Part shown: positions 1 to 10,440 of the stretch, piece by piece
How positions within the stretch are numbered: position 1 is the first letter of the stretch
Layout: every line of letters starts with the position of its first letter
Source of the DNA: Emmonsiellopsis sp. PD_33
Lineage: Eukaryota; Ascomycota; Eurotiomycetes; Onygenales; Ajellomycetaceae
Direction of reading: 5' to 3'
DNA length: 64,000 nt
Assembly: GCA_032988165.1 (NCBI GenBank)
Contig: JANTQF010000032.1
Coordinates: 62,001 to 126,000 of the forward strand
The notes under the pieces: generated by a model
Seen by the model: the letters and a program-made list of their open reading frames with translations, nothing else
Told to the model about the DNA's origin: nothing
Database searches by the model: none
Made by a program: the position numbers and the translations under genes

Positions 1-8
1 TATTAATA

Positions 9-661
9 TGTGCATGAAGGAAGAACCCTGATGCATCTCATATATGCCTTATTATACATCCTTCCTTAGTGTTAGTATGGGTTAGAAGGCAAGGCTCCAA
101 TAGATTATATATATATATATATAATTAATTATATATGTAATTATTATTACTACATTGTGTAAATACATTATTATTAACTAACTATTCTGCCTGCTTCACA
201 CATTTAGATTTCACACAACCTCACATCTTCATCTATTAGTATGTCTCACACATTGCAACAAGCTAACCACCTTCACAGTCATTCATATCATCACTCTAAT
301 TGCAAGTTCATAGTAATGAATCTAAGTGAGCTGACCCTATTATTCTTTACTCTTACTACTATTATTTACTATTATTATTATTATTAACTATCACCTTCAT
401 TATTTACTCATACTATCATTATTAGCTATCTATCATCATTCACTATTATTACTTATCAATCTTATTAGAGCCATCCACACTGTAAAATACAGATATAATA
501 AGATACAACATTCAGTAACATCTTATGAAATGTGGATGTACTCTATCTACCAACAGAATTACTCACTTAATAGCTTAAATAGAAAGTAGGTCATCTAGAC
601 ATCTGATTTTCCTTTTATAGCCTTTCTCTCTAAGGCCCTAGATGAATTATAGAGTAAGATT
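9..661. repeat. LTR-like direct repeat, unit 1
   Basis: This 653-bp stretch matches 950-1602 at a constant offset of 941 bp, and the differences I checked are transitions only. It begins TGTGCATGAAGG and contains an AT dinucleotide run near 105-130, an ATT-rich stretch near 355-440 and the block CCTTTTATAGCC near 611. Similarity probably continues off the left edge of the window. Two long direct copies flanking a short spacer could be LTRs, but I see no primer-binding site, no polymerase remnant and no clean TG/CA ends, so the LTR reading is weak. Confidence 0.55.
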
Positions 662-949
662 CATCAGCAAAAAATTTTTTTCACTCTGCTTTAGTATGCT
701 AAGTCATCTAGCTCACATGTCAAAAGTACTTAAGCTAGCTCCAGGCTGACTCTGAATTAGCATCAAAATCACAATCTTGCTTCTGTAGTCTCCAGACTTT
801 AAGTAATCTGCATGTGAGCCTTGCACCTCTCTGGTATTACATGGGATGTTGACTGTCCCTGTGTTGCCTTGAAGTGATCTTATATATGAAGAGAGAACCC
901 TGATGTGTCTCATGCATGCCTTATTGTACATCCTTTCTTGGTGTTGGTG
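662..949. other. Spacer between the two LTR-like units
   Basis: This interval is not shared with the flanking 653-bp units except at its right end, where 887-955 resembles 956-1024 as a 69-bp tandem duplication (TGAAGAGAGAACCC against TGAAGGGAGAACCC). I recognise no coding frame. A 72-codon minus-strand open frame at 713-931 has no feature that suggests a real protein. Confidence 0.4.
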
Positions 950-1024
950 TGTGCATGAAGGGAGAACCCTAATGCATCTTATGCATGCCTTATTATATAT
1001 TCTTTCTTGATGTTAGTATGGGTT
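887..1024. repeat. 69-bp tandem duplication
   Basis: Two adjacent copies, each containing GAACCCT, a TATGCCTTATT-like block and TTTCTTG. They differ by transitions. The second copy is the start of LTR-like unit 2, so the duplication lies across the spacer/unit boundary. Confidence 0.6.
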
Positions 1025-1602
1025 GGAAGGCAAGGCTCCAATAGATTATATATATATGTATGTAATTAATTATATATGTAATTACTATTACTACATTGTG
1101 TAAATACATTGTTATTAACTAATTATCCTGCTTACTTCATGTATCTAGATTTCACACAACCTTGCATCTTCATCTATTAGCATGCCTTGCATGTTATGAC
1201 AAGCTAACTGCCTTCACAGTCATTCATACTGTTACCCTGGTTGCAAGTTCATGGCAATGAACCTAAGTGGGCTGACCCTGCCATCCTTTACTCTTACCAC
1301 TATTATTTACTATTATTATCATTATTGACTATTATCTTCATCATTTACTCACACTACTATCATTAATTATCTGCCATTATTTACTATTATTACCTATCAA
1401 CCTTATTAGAGTCATTCACACTGTGAAATATGGGTATGACAGGATACAACATCTAGTAACATCTCATGAAATGTGGATGTACTCTGTCTACTAGTGGGGT
1501 TGCCTACTTGATAGCTTGAATAGAGAGTAGATCATTCAGACATCTGGTTTTCCTTTTATAGCCTTCCTCCCTAAGGCCCTGGGTGGGTTATAGGGTAAGA
1601 TT
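950..1602. repeat. LTR-like direct repeat, unit 2
   Basis: Second copy of 9-661. Its similarity to unit 1 ends at AAGATT (1597-1602), exactly where the 21.7-kb tandem unit begins, which makes 1602 a genuine sequence boundary. This copy keeps more G and C than unit 1 (for example GGGTGGGTTATAGGG near 1589 against GATGAATTATAGAG in unit 1), as expected if copies decay independently. Confidence 0.55.
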
Positions 1603-1661
1603 GCTTTGATTGATACACTTCTATATCTCATTAGGGATATGGAAGTATACTGATCAAAAGA
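1603..1661. repeat. Inverted repeat (hairpin) at left end of copy 1
   Basis: Arms of about 25 bp (CTTTGATTGATACACTTC at 1604 and its transition-decayed reverse complement ending at TGATCAAAAG, 1660) surround a spacer of about 8 bp. The pairing can be extended outward to GGGTAAG (1593) and CTTACCC (1670). It could be a cruciform former, or the fused ends of two adjacent elements. Confidence 0.65.
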
Positions 1662-1739
1662 ACCTTACCCCTGAATCTACTCTGAGCTGACTCTATTTCT
1701 AGGTACAAGCTACAGCATATTGAGCTGGGAAACTGTGTA

Positions 1740-2640
1740 GGGGCTAACTGTCTGAGAGAGAGTCAAAATTAATGGTAATGGTGGTTATTGTTAGTTGTCC
1801 ACTGTTATCATTATATGCTATTACTGTCATTATTAGCAGTTGTTGCCATTATTTGCTGTTGCTGTTATTATTAGTAGTCTCACAGGCACAGGTGTATACT
1901 GTATGTTGCTTTGGAAGATATCAGAAAGTCTGAATAGTATGTTATGAAGTAAGAGCAAGAAAAAGAGCTGTCTGGATAGTATGCTATGAAGTGAGAGTAA
2001 GAAAAAGATAGTATGTCATGAAGTGAGAGTAAGAAAAAGAGCTGCCTGGATAGCATGCTATGAAGTGAGAGTGAGAAAAAGATAGTATGCTATGAAGTGA
2101 GAGCAAGAAAAAGGGCTGCCTGAATAGCATGCTATGAAGTGAGGGTAAGAAAAAGGGCTGCTCAGACAGCATGCCATGAAGTGAAGGTAAGAAAAAGGGC
2201 TGTTGAAAAGAAGCAAAAAGAGTTGTAGAAAGAAATAGAGCCTGTTTTTTAATGATAATAGCTGTTATTATTAATTGTCTGCTGTCATTATTATATGTCA
2301 TTACTGTTATTATTGGTAATTATTGCTATTATTTACTGTTACTATCATTGTTGATTATCTTATAGATGCAGGTGCACACCCCATATTGCATTGAATTATC
2401 TTTATTATTCACTACTGCTATTATGTGCTATTACTATCATTATTGATTGTCTCACAGACACAGATGCATGCTATATGTTGTGTTGGATTGTCTTTATTAT
2501 CCACTGCTACTATTATGTATCATTACTGTTATTATTAGTAATTATTGTCATTATTTGCTGTTGCTGTTATCATTAGTTATCTCATAGGTGCAGATGTGCA
2601 CTACACATTGCTTTGAATTGTTTTTATTGTTGTCTATCAG
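1740..2640. repeat. ATT/GTT-rich low-complexity tract
   Basis: Long interrupted runs of the type TTATTATTAGTTGTTGCCATTATTTGCTG dominate 1750-1890 and 2250-2630. They resemble the 94-bp tandem repeat further right, and similar runs recur at 2960-3110. Open frames here, such as 2391-2576 on the plus strand, are leucine/tyrosine/cysteine-rich products of the repeat and not credible genes. Confidence 0.6.
1925..2215. repeat. Minisatellite, alternating about 42- and 33-bp units
   Basis: Units read GAAGTGAGAGTAAGAAAAAG followed either by GCTGCCTGGATAGCATGCTAT or by the shorter ATAGTATGCTAT. About seven units are present. The period is not strictly a multiple of three, and a minus-strand open frame (1984-2301, Ser/Phe/His-rich) is just the repeat read through. 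Confidence 0.7.
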
Positions 2641-3125
2641 GGTGAGGTGCAAAATCCCAAGTAGCAAGATATCTAATTGTTGCCTAAAAGGCTGATAATC
2701 TCAATCTTATGCCTGCCATGATTTGGTGTAGGAGTAACTTCAACATCAGAATCTCCTTTCTTGATAGATAAATTACTGGCCTCTTAACTCTTTTTATATT
2801 TTGAAGTTTGAGTTATAGATGAAGTGGTGTTACTTCTTTTACACTTAATTGTCTATGCATACTCCTACTTAACTGTTGCCTTGTGCTAGTTGTAGATTAT
2901 ATACTAGGGTTTTTTTGAACAACCTAGCACCTGTGGCTGACAGCAAACTTTTCACCTGGGAATATTTATTATTACTGTCATTATTAGTTGTTGGCTGCTA
3001 CCATTATGTGCTGTTATTATCATAATTTGTAGTTAGCTATTATCATCATTATTTACTATTGCTATTATTATTGGCTGTTAGCTATTATTATCTTTATTTG
3101 CCCTTACTATTATATGTTAAATAAA
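2641..3125. other. Intergenic stretch, nothing recognised
   Basis: Mixed sequence with a conserved block near 2900-2960 (GGGTTTTTTTGAACAACCTAG) that is unusually well preserved in copy 2 (24580), followed by ATT-rich repeat. No coding signal that I can support. Confidence 0.4.
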
Positions 3126-3129
3126 GATA

Positions 3130-3750
3130 TAGAAGTCAAGTTAATATAATCTTATGATCTCATGAATGAATTAACAACTCAATGCTAATACTAATGATGT
3201 GGAGAGATAGTGATCTAAAATCCAAAAGAGAAAATGAATTAGTAGTAAATGAGAATAAAATAGAATCCACATAGAGGGCAAGTAGCATACAGACATGTAG
3301 AGAATGTCAGAACTAATAAAGATAATCAAAGAAACTATCAAAATAATAGTTGATCTCATATAACTAGTAATTATAGGCCTCAAACTTAGAGATCAACTGA
3401 GTGGATGTAGTAGGCAAAATGGAGACAGACTGTACCAGCACAGCTAATAGAGCTGCCTCATGCACCCACCCAAATAGGATCTCAAATAACCACTGAAGGT
3501 AGCAAGAAAATAGAAGGACTAAAGGTCAGATAAGGCCTAGAAGATAGTGGAAGATACTCATTAGAATGAGAGATAAATATAGTAATAATGTAAAAGTAAG
3601 ATATATATGATGAAGAGGTAGAAGATGTAGGATGATGAGAATAAAATAAAAAGAGAAGATTAGAGTAGAGAGATTAAATCAAGTGACTCATCATGTAATC
3701 AAAAGGTAGTGAGTAAAACTACACTAAAATATGTAGATTTTTCTTACTAC
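3130..3750 (-). pseudogene. Small gene A, inverted paralogue of gene B
   Basis: Read on the minus strand, this stretch aligns along its length with 16300-17010 on the plus strand, including transversions and small indels, so the two are old paralogues and not recent copies. Shared landmarks are ATTTTAGTGT near the start, a Ser/Pro-rich segment with the motif FSPSIFLLPSV, a segment resembling TQLISKFEAYNY and the DNA block CTTTATTAGTTCTGA. Frames are broken by TAG and by frameshifts. I do not recognise the protein family. The neighbour to the right (minus-strand upstream) is the 94-bp minisatellite, then the 62-residue repeat gene and the transposase, all in the same orientation. Confidence 0.6.
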
Positions 3751-3789
3751 TAATAGTATTCTGTGACTCAACCCACTTCATACATATTT

Positions 3790-4400
3790 GACAGTCAGTC
3801 ATTGTTGCCATTATTTGCTGTTGCTGCTATAGTTGGCAGTTATTGCTATTATTTGCTGTTGCTGTCATTATTAGCTATTAGCCATTAATTACTATCATTA
3901 TGGGCTGTTACTATCATAGTTGATAGTCAGCTGTTGTTGCCATTATTTGTCATTACTATCATTATTAACTGTTAGCTGTTAGCTATCATCATTATGTGCT
4001 GTTACTATTATAGTTAGTAGTTAGCTGTTATTGTCATTATTTGCTGTTACTATCATTATTAGCTGTTAGCTGTTAACTACTACTATTATATGCTATTACT
4101 ATTATAGTTGGTAGTTAGCTGTTGTTATCATTATTTATTATTACTATTATTATTAGCTATTAGCTGTTAGCTACTGCCATTATATGTTATTACTATTATA
4201 GTTAGCAGTTAGCTATTATTATCATTATTTGCTGTTGCTGTCATTATTAGCTGTTGACTATTAGCTACTACCATTATGTACTATTACTATTATAGTTAGT
4301 AGTCAGCTGTTGTTGTCATTATTTGCTGTTGCTACTATCATTCTTAATTGGCCTTCACTGTTGCTGCTATTACTATCATTATTTGCTGTTACTCAAGTAT
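3790..4400. repeat. 94-bp minisatellite, about 6 units
   Basis: Units start GCTGTTACTATTATAGTTGG and recur at 94-bp spacing (for example 3904 and 3998). Each carries TAGCTGTT steps and CATTATTTGCTG. Copy 2 has about two fewer units (25464-25870). It lies between gene A and the transposase cluster. Confidence 0.8.
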
Positions 4401-4767
4401 AATATTTAATACTTAAATTATCTCTTCCTTGAAGCCAAGGGGTGTACTGGCATTAGGAGATGCCAAATACTCAAGAAGTAATGTAACATTGAGGACACTT
4501 ACTGAGAGAACTTAGACTTAGTAGGTTTAAGCATTTAAGACAGATTTATCTTCATCATTCTAATGATATGTGATTAAGAATGCTGTTTTCTTATCTATAT
4601 TACTAAGAGCTGTTCTGCAGACCAATATAGCTTTATAGTCTGTAGTAATATGATTTTTCATATTATTAAAATTTTTCTTCAATATCATCTTATACATCTA
4701 TTTTAGCTTTCTGCTAGAAGGCAACTCTTTTAGTAGTTCTTATTTACTATCTAGAACCCTGCTTGAA
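4401..4767. other. Spacer with possible 3' end of the minus-strand cluster
   Basis: Non-repetitive sequence between the 94-bp and 187-bp repeats, conserved in copy 2 at 25880-26253. On the minus strand it follows the 62-residue repeats and may hold their C-terminus, but I could not follow a frame through it. Confidence 0.35.
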
Positions 4768-5390
4768 CTAGATGCCTTCAGTGCTGATGCCAGTGCTACT
4801 TAACTCTAACATGCTAATATTATTGTTGCTATCAGAGTCATATTGTAGGTCCTGATGGTTGCTGATGGTAGAGTTATAGCTGCTAACATTTTCTTTATAT
4901 TTAGAAATGCTCTTCATATGGCTGTTATGATCTAAAAGGCAGAAGATTCTCATTAAGTAGAGTAGGTTATTACTTCTATGCTGCTTGACTCTGATATACT
5001 AGCATCATCATTGCTATCAGAATTATATTGTAGGTCCTGGTAGTTGCTGATGGTAGAGTTATAGCTACTAATATTTCCTCTGTATTTAGAAATGCTCTTC
5101 ATGTGGCTACTATGATTTAGAAGGTAGAAGGTTCTCATCAAGTAGAATAGATTATTGCCTCTATACTACTTAACTCTGACATGCCAGCATCATTGTTGCT
5201 ATCAGAGTTGTATTGTAGGTTCTGATAGTTACTGATGGTGAAGTTATAGCCACTGACATTCTCTCTGTATTTGGAAATACTCTCTATATGGGTGCTGTGA
5301 TATAAAGTCTGAAGAAGTAGGTTTCTTATATTACTTCTTAATCTTCTGAACCTTGGTAGTACCATAAAAGCCATCATATTCTACATGTTG
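4768..5390 (-). pseudogene. Repeat protein, 62-residue period, 3 units
   Basis: Three tandem units of about 187 bp (4768-4953, 4953-5141, 5138-5377). On the minus strand each reads close to 62 codons with the order FYLLDHSSHMKSISKYREN, SSYNSTISNYQDLQYNSDS, an Asp/Asn-rich stretch and a Ser-rich tail. The units share about 80% of residues by eye. The first unit on the coding strand is preceded by MVLPRFRRLRSNIRN (5360-5315). Function is unknown. It follows the transposase on the same strand and may be its C-terminal extension or a separate accessory gene. Copy 2 has four units. Confidence 0.65.
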
Positions 5391-5470
5391 ATGCTATTGT
5401 TGACTGTTACTTCTATTATTAGCTATTACCCCAATCATTCACTATTAGGGTCACTCTGTTTACTCTATTA
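5391..5470. other. Short ATT-rich spacer between transposase and repeat gene
   Basis: GTTACTTCTATTATTAGCTATTACC-type sequence resembling the 94-bp repeat. No coding call. Confidence 0.35.
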
Positions 5471-8400
5471 ATTAATTGGGTGCATTCAAAGAGTAGTACT
5501 TCTATGACTTACTTGTTAAATCATCATCCTTCTATGCCTGCCTTTCTCAGCCTCTTTTCCCATATATCCACCTACTTTCTTGCCAAACTCATAAAGTTAG
5601 GATGGTAGATAGTATTATATTAGTCCTAATTAATGTAATGATTGATGAAGTATACTGGCTATTAACCTTACTTCAATGAGAAAAATTTTAGAATCATATA
5701 GGCACTTTAAACCACATGTTCTAAAGAGTAGAACTATTGGTTGGTCAGGTACTGTCTTTAATTTATCTGACTTAAAGTAGGCTCCTCAATCTTAAGTATA
5801 CTAATAATCTCATGTGGAAGTCCAGTTGATCCTCTATAAAGCTGAAAAACATTGATAAAGGTACCTATATATATAATACTTCACAAAGAATCCTCATTAT
5901 AGACCTTCCATGTATGATCTTTGACTGTAAGAATGACCTCAAGGTGTCCAACTCTTTATTTATTTGTGAGAGACTATTGATCTACCTCCTTTTTCTGAAC
6001 TCAGATATGATTCTTATGCCAGCTCTCCTCTTCCTCCCACTTGAGACTACATCTAACTAGCTCCTGTTTCAGTCTATCTTCTTTTACTAGCTCACATCCA
6101 TTAATTTACTAACAGAATATTGACTTATGAAGCTACATGACATACTCATCCACTCATGAAGAATCTGACTCTAAATGATTAACTATAGTTCTAGAGCTCT
6201 CTATGTCATCATGTTTCTTTCACATCTTCTATATAAATACTGTAAATGCCTTCTGAAGACCATCCAACTGCAATTACTGATATAGACTCCCAAAGTGTAT
6301 CTTATCCTGTGGAAGGCCCCCCCTCTTTGCTTTCTTATACTCATAAGCCACTAGATTAAGAGCTGTGCTGGGCTTGCTGATCTTGACATTAATGAGAGCA
6401 TCAAATTTGCTTAGAGAACTAGCTATTTGCATGTGGGCCTTGATACTGTGCTAAAGAGTCTGGTAGTTAACTTGGTGTACAATATATCTAATAATCTAGA
6501 CCTCAAACTCATTGTGCCCATTATGCTTATTTATTTGACTGAATGGCTCCTTCACTAAATATTTATAAGCACTCTCCAAGCTGCTTGTGTCCACACTATT
6601 GGTAGTTCCCATCAATTGAATAAAATCAACATAGTGTTAAATAACATGGAACTTTGGGAAGTTAAAGTGGCTGTTCTTTCAGTATTTACTGAAGACATAC
6701 TTTAACTTGTTGATTTGATATAGTGTAGTTTCCATGTACTTCAGAGTTTCATCATCATGAGATTAGTAGTCAGCAAGCATCTAGAAGTCCACAATTACCT
6801 GTAAGAAAAGAATTATGGCATCTGCCTCTGAATCTTTAATTAAGGATGTAATAGCAGAGATCAGCTGTTGCATCAGGGCCTCCTATTTGACCCTAATTCA
6901 TTGCTTAACCTCATTGAAGTTCTTTTGGAATATCTTTAGCCCAGTAAACCTAAGAACCAGCTTTAATTGCTCATCTAGTTGCTTTATACCACCCAAATCC
7001 TCTATTAACACAGTCATTGTAGAATCAGTCTGTCTTCTCTTATGAACAGTATCCTTCAGGTGCCCTCTACACCAGGTCAGCAGATAGTCAAGTAACCCTT
7101 TAAGTAACTAGTATAGGAGATTGAGCATTATTACTGCATGAATATTAGTGAATTTGTAGCCCCAGGTAAAGTTAGATACAGGGTGAACACTCATATCAAC
7201 ATTGATTTTATCTCTTTCTAGTTGTTGAATGGTATCTTTCATATATTTATATGTTCATAATAGCTATCTGGTTTGTAGATTCTTGCATTCTTTAGGGGGG
7301 ACCTGGCATATCATACAGTGTGGGCCACTCTTAACTCCTGTAAGAATGGTCTGTTCTTCATAGTTGGCTATTAATCCAGTAATGATGGGAAAACACTTCT
7401 AGTAGCATTTATTAACATAAAGAATGACAGTATCATCAACTGAAAGTTTTTCAACTGCTTGTAAAGCTATTAGCTTTATTTCCAATGCATTACTTAAGGC
7501 TCTTTAGGATGACTCACATTCAAAAATCTATTTCATAACTGTATAATAGATAGTTGCTTTTGTATCCTAATCCTCCTTTATCTTGATAATGGGTAGAAAC
7601 TCAATTAGGATCAAACTAGAGACATCTTATTTTTATTGCATATGACTATTCAGATTCCTAATTATCATATAAATTGGCTAGGCAGACAAATCACTGTGAT
7701 ATTGAGTTAGAACTATCTTGTCAACAGCAATAAGTAATGGTATAACTATAGCTCTATTCTTAAGTTTCTCCTGGGTGTTCCACCACCAATCCACAGTGTG
7801 TACCTTGATGTATACTCAATGATTCTTTTGATTGAATACTCATATGAGTGTATAAATAAGATGTTCCTTGAAAGCTTCATGTCTGAGCAGAAAGGAGATA
7901 ACAGGTAGAACATTCTGATAGTAGAACTAGTATTTATTGGTAGAACTATCATTGATTGTGCTATCTACTGTTATGATCTCTACTCTCTAATTTCCCATTG
8001 ATATTTCCTACTTAATAGCATCAAGCTTGTGTTGTCATTCATCTGCACTACCAAAGCTTAACTGGTTGCTCTAAGTTTTCAATGCAGGGGTTTTAAATCA
8101 GGTAGTTACATCTCTCTTTGTTATCTAGTTATTGTTAAAGTACATTGCCAAGCCAAAGTCTTATTCATTTTTGAAGGAATAGAAGATATTATTCTATATC
8201 TATCCATTTAGAGATGAAGATAGATCTAGTACTATTACCAGTGGTGCTCTGACTAAGCATTCTGACTCTTACTTGTAGGTGACTGTCTGTACTGTAGTTG
8301 CACTGAGGCAGCCCTCCTATACTGAGAATAATGATATGATAACTATGAATCCAGATAATCATGACCCTGCCTGCATGTTTAAGGGCTCTGCTGAGGACTT

Positions 8401-8480
8401 AGAATCCATCAACATGACTATATTATTATCTTCATTGATTCATGGTACATCATCAGAAGGATTGAAGTCAACTGGCAATT
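5470..8480 (-). pseudogene. Plavaka-type DDE transposase remnant, copy 1
   Basis: On the minus strand one discontinuous frame set follows the order of Plavaka/KDZ-related fungal transposases. The N-terminal block reads FYSFKNE.DFGLAMYF (near 8205-8150). Next come AVDKIVLTQYHSD with WPIYMI after decay (near 7735-7680, site of the first catalytic Asp), LPIIK, then CYQKCFPIITGLIANYEEQ (near 7405-7350) and a CXXC-like CMICQVPPKEC (near 7310). The hallmark HFNFPKFHV with HYVDFIQLMGTTNSVDT follows at 6670-6600, then a basic C-terminal domain to about 5650. The second catalytic motif, ADG in the family, reads VNK here (7407-7416). The family name rests on motif order and spacing, not on a search. 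It is inactive: many TAG codons stand at Trp/Gln/Arg positions. Confidence 0.78.
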
Positions 8481-8840
8481 AACATTAATTACTACCTAGC
8501 ATCAAATAACAGTTTAAACTTACCTTGCATATGAACAGCTCTATCATCTTCCTGTGTCCCTCCTCTCTAAATGTTATTTATAATAGATTCCAAGTTGATC
8601 TGGATGTGTTTTCTGTGGTAATAAAACTCATATTGACCAAGTTCACTTAAATTTAATGCTATAAACCTACAACCATCATAAGGGCATAGGTGTCTGCCAG
8701 CAGTTTGTTTTTTGTGTGTCATATTTGTGATCTGAAGCAATCTCTGTGTGTATAGAAAAATTAATGTGAAATAGCTGATGAAACTTTAAATTACAATATT
8801 CAGTAGGTAGTGACTAATAATCTCTACTAGTGTGAATATT
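8481..8840. other. Possible transposase 5' region
   Basis: Sequence between the transposase N-terminus and the 63-bp minisatellite, conserved in copy 2. It probably holds the 5' leader or first exon and promoter of the minus-strand transposase. No start codon can be chosen with confidence. Confidence 0.3.
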
Positions 8841-9235
8841 GTGAATCATGTGGTGCCAATCAACAGCTAAATTTGCAACTGTGAACATTGGACTGCTAAA
8901 TTTGTGAGTCACATAATGTCAACTAACTGCCAAATTTGCAACAGTGAATGTTGGACAGCTAAATTTGCAAGTCATGTAGTGCCAATTAACTGCCAAATTT
9001 GTAACTACAAATATTAAACTATTAAATTTGTAAGTCATATGGTGCCAACCAACTGCCAAATTTGCAACTGTGAATGTTGGACAGCCAAATTTATGAGTCA
9101 TATGATGCTAATTAACTGCTAAATTTATAACTATAAATGTTGGACTGCTAAATTTATAAGTCACATGATGCTAATCAACTGCTAAATTTGCAACTACAAA
9201 TATTAGACTACTAAATTTATGAGTTACCAATCAAT
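8840..9235. repeat. 63-bp minisatellite, about 6 units
   Basis: Units begin GTGAACATTGGACTGCTAAA (8881) and recur every 63 bp (8944, 9007). Each contains AAATTTGCAA and CCAAATTTG-type blocks. Because 63 is a multiple of three, frames stay open on both strands (for example 8919-9101 minus), which is not evidence of coding. It lies directly upstream of the transposase and could be a regulatory or transposase-binding array. Confidence 0.75.
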
Positions 9236-10334
9236 CATGAAGGTTCTTAGACCACCAACATTGCAAATCATGTTGAGCTGTGAATATTAGCCAGGGTAGA
9301 GTGCTACAGAAGCATATAACTTAGGGTAGAGTATTCAAAGAATAATTTAAAGGCAAGATGACTGTTGTTATTACTTCACAGCTACTAAATATAAAATCTA
9401 ACTTAAACTGGTTTCCAACTCTGTCTGCTGACATCATACTAGAGTTATCACATCCTCCCTCTGCTGCTTCTCCTGTGCCAATCAATCAGCTGACTCATAT
9501 GATGCTTGTATAGTGATTTTATTAAACTTCAGCTGCAAGTTCTAATGGTAAAGAATCCTCACTTCAACCTTTATATCTTTACATACTATCTAGTGGTAGT
9601 AGGTCTTGTTGTTTTTCTAGCCTATTTAAGCAATCTGGCCTGTAGCCTGTTCTTTATTGGTCTGCAGCCATTCAGAAGTCAATAGAACTAGATGGTGGGC
9701 TCTAACAAGTATGAATCCCTGGGTGAGAATTTTTAGAGTAGTGATGATAATAAGTGGGGTTTTTCCATCACAATGATTATATGGTTCCTAATTGAAGTTG
9801 AACACATTAATTAGATCTTGTCTGTTTGAGGCCATTACACACCCATATAGTGCCACAACAGGATAACTGAGTCCCTCAAGGTGCTAGAATCCAGTTAGCT
9901 CACACTGTTGTACCATGTAAATTCACAAGAGGTAAGTAAATATACCTCTTCTAAAATGATAATAACAGCAGGTCCAGGGATAATTATCACTAATTTCTCA
10001 GTGCAGTTAGTATAGTCTTAAGACATTGCCAGATCAGCCAGCAGCTTTTCAATGAACTTCACCTTTACCCCCTTGACAAGGTCTGTAATAAAGAGGGAGT
10101 AGGGTGTTAGAGACAAAAAAGTATTCTTTTTTAATTGAGGTTTTCATATACTTTTACCATTCTTATTTTTCTCTACATTAAGTTCTTTATTAGTGAAATG
10201 AAATCCAGACTAGCTATCATCAAAATCATCCTTATTCTCCTCATCTGAATAACCCTTCTCATCCTCCTCATCTGAGTCATCTGAGTCATCTAAGTCCTCA
10301 TTCTTATTGGTATCTACATCCTTAGGATCATTGT

Positions 10335-10440
10335 TGTTTTGGCATTTAACATTGTTTTGAGATTTGATGTTGTTTTGGGATTCAACATTGTTTTGGGATT
10401 TAATGTTGTTTTGGAATTTAATGTTGTTTTAGAATCAGAT
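10335..10440. repeat. 18-bp motif array, site 1
   Basis: Five to six tandem units near ATGTTGTTTTGGGATTCA. Within the minus-strand gene they encode an Asn/Gln/Ser/Lys hexad. Confidence 0.75.

Noticed and set aside
1..1602. Complete LTR retrotransposon
   Set aside because: The space between the direct repeats is only 288 bp and no reverse transcriptase, protease or integrase motif is visible anywhere in the window.
8840..9235. CRISPR array
   Set aside because: Units are contiguous and similar along their full length with no unique spacers, and the context is eukaryotic.
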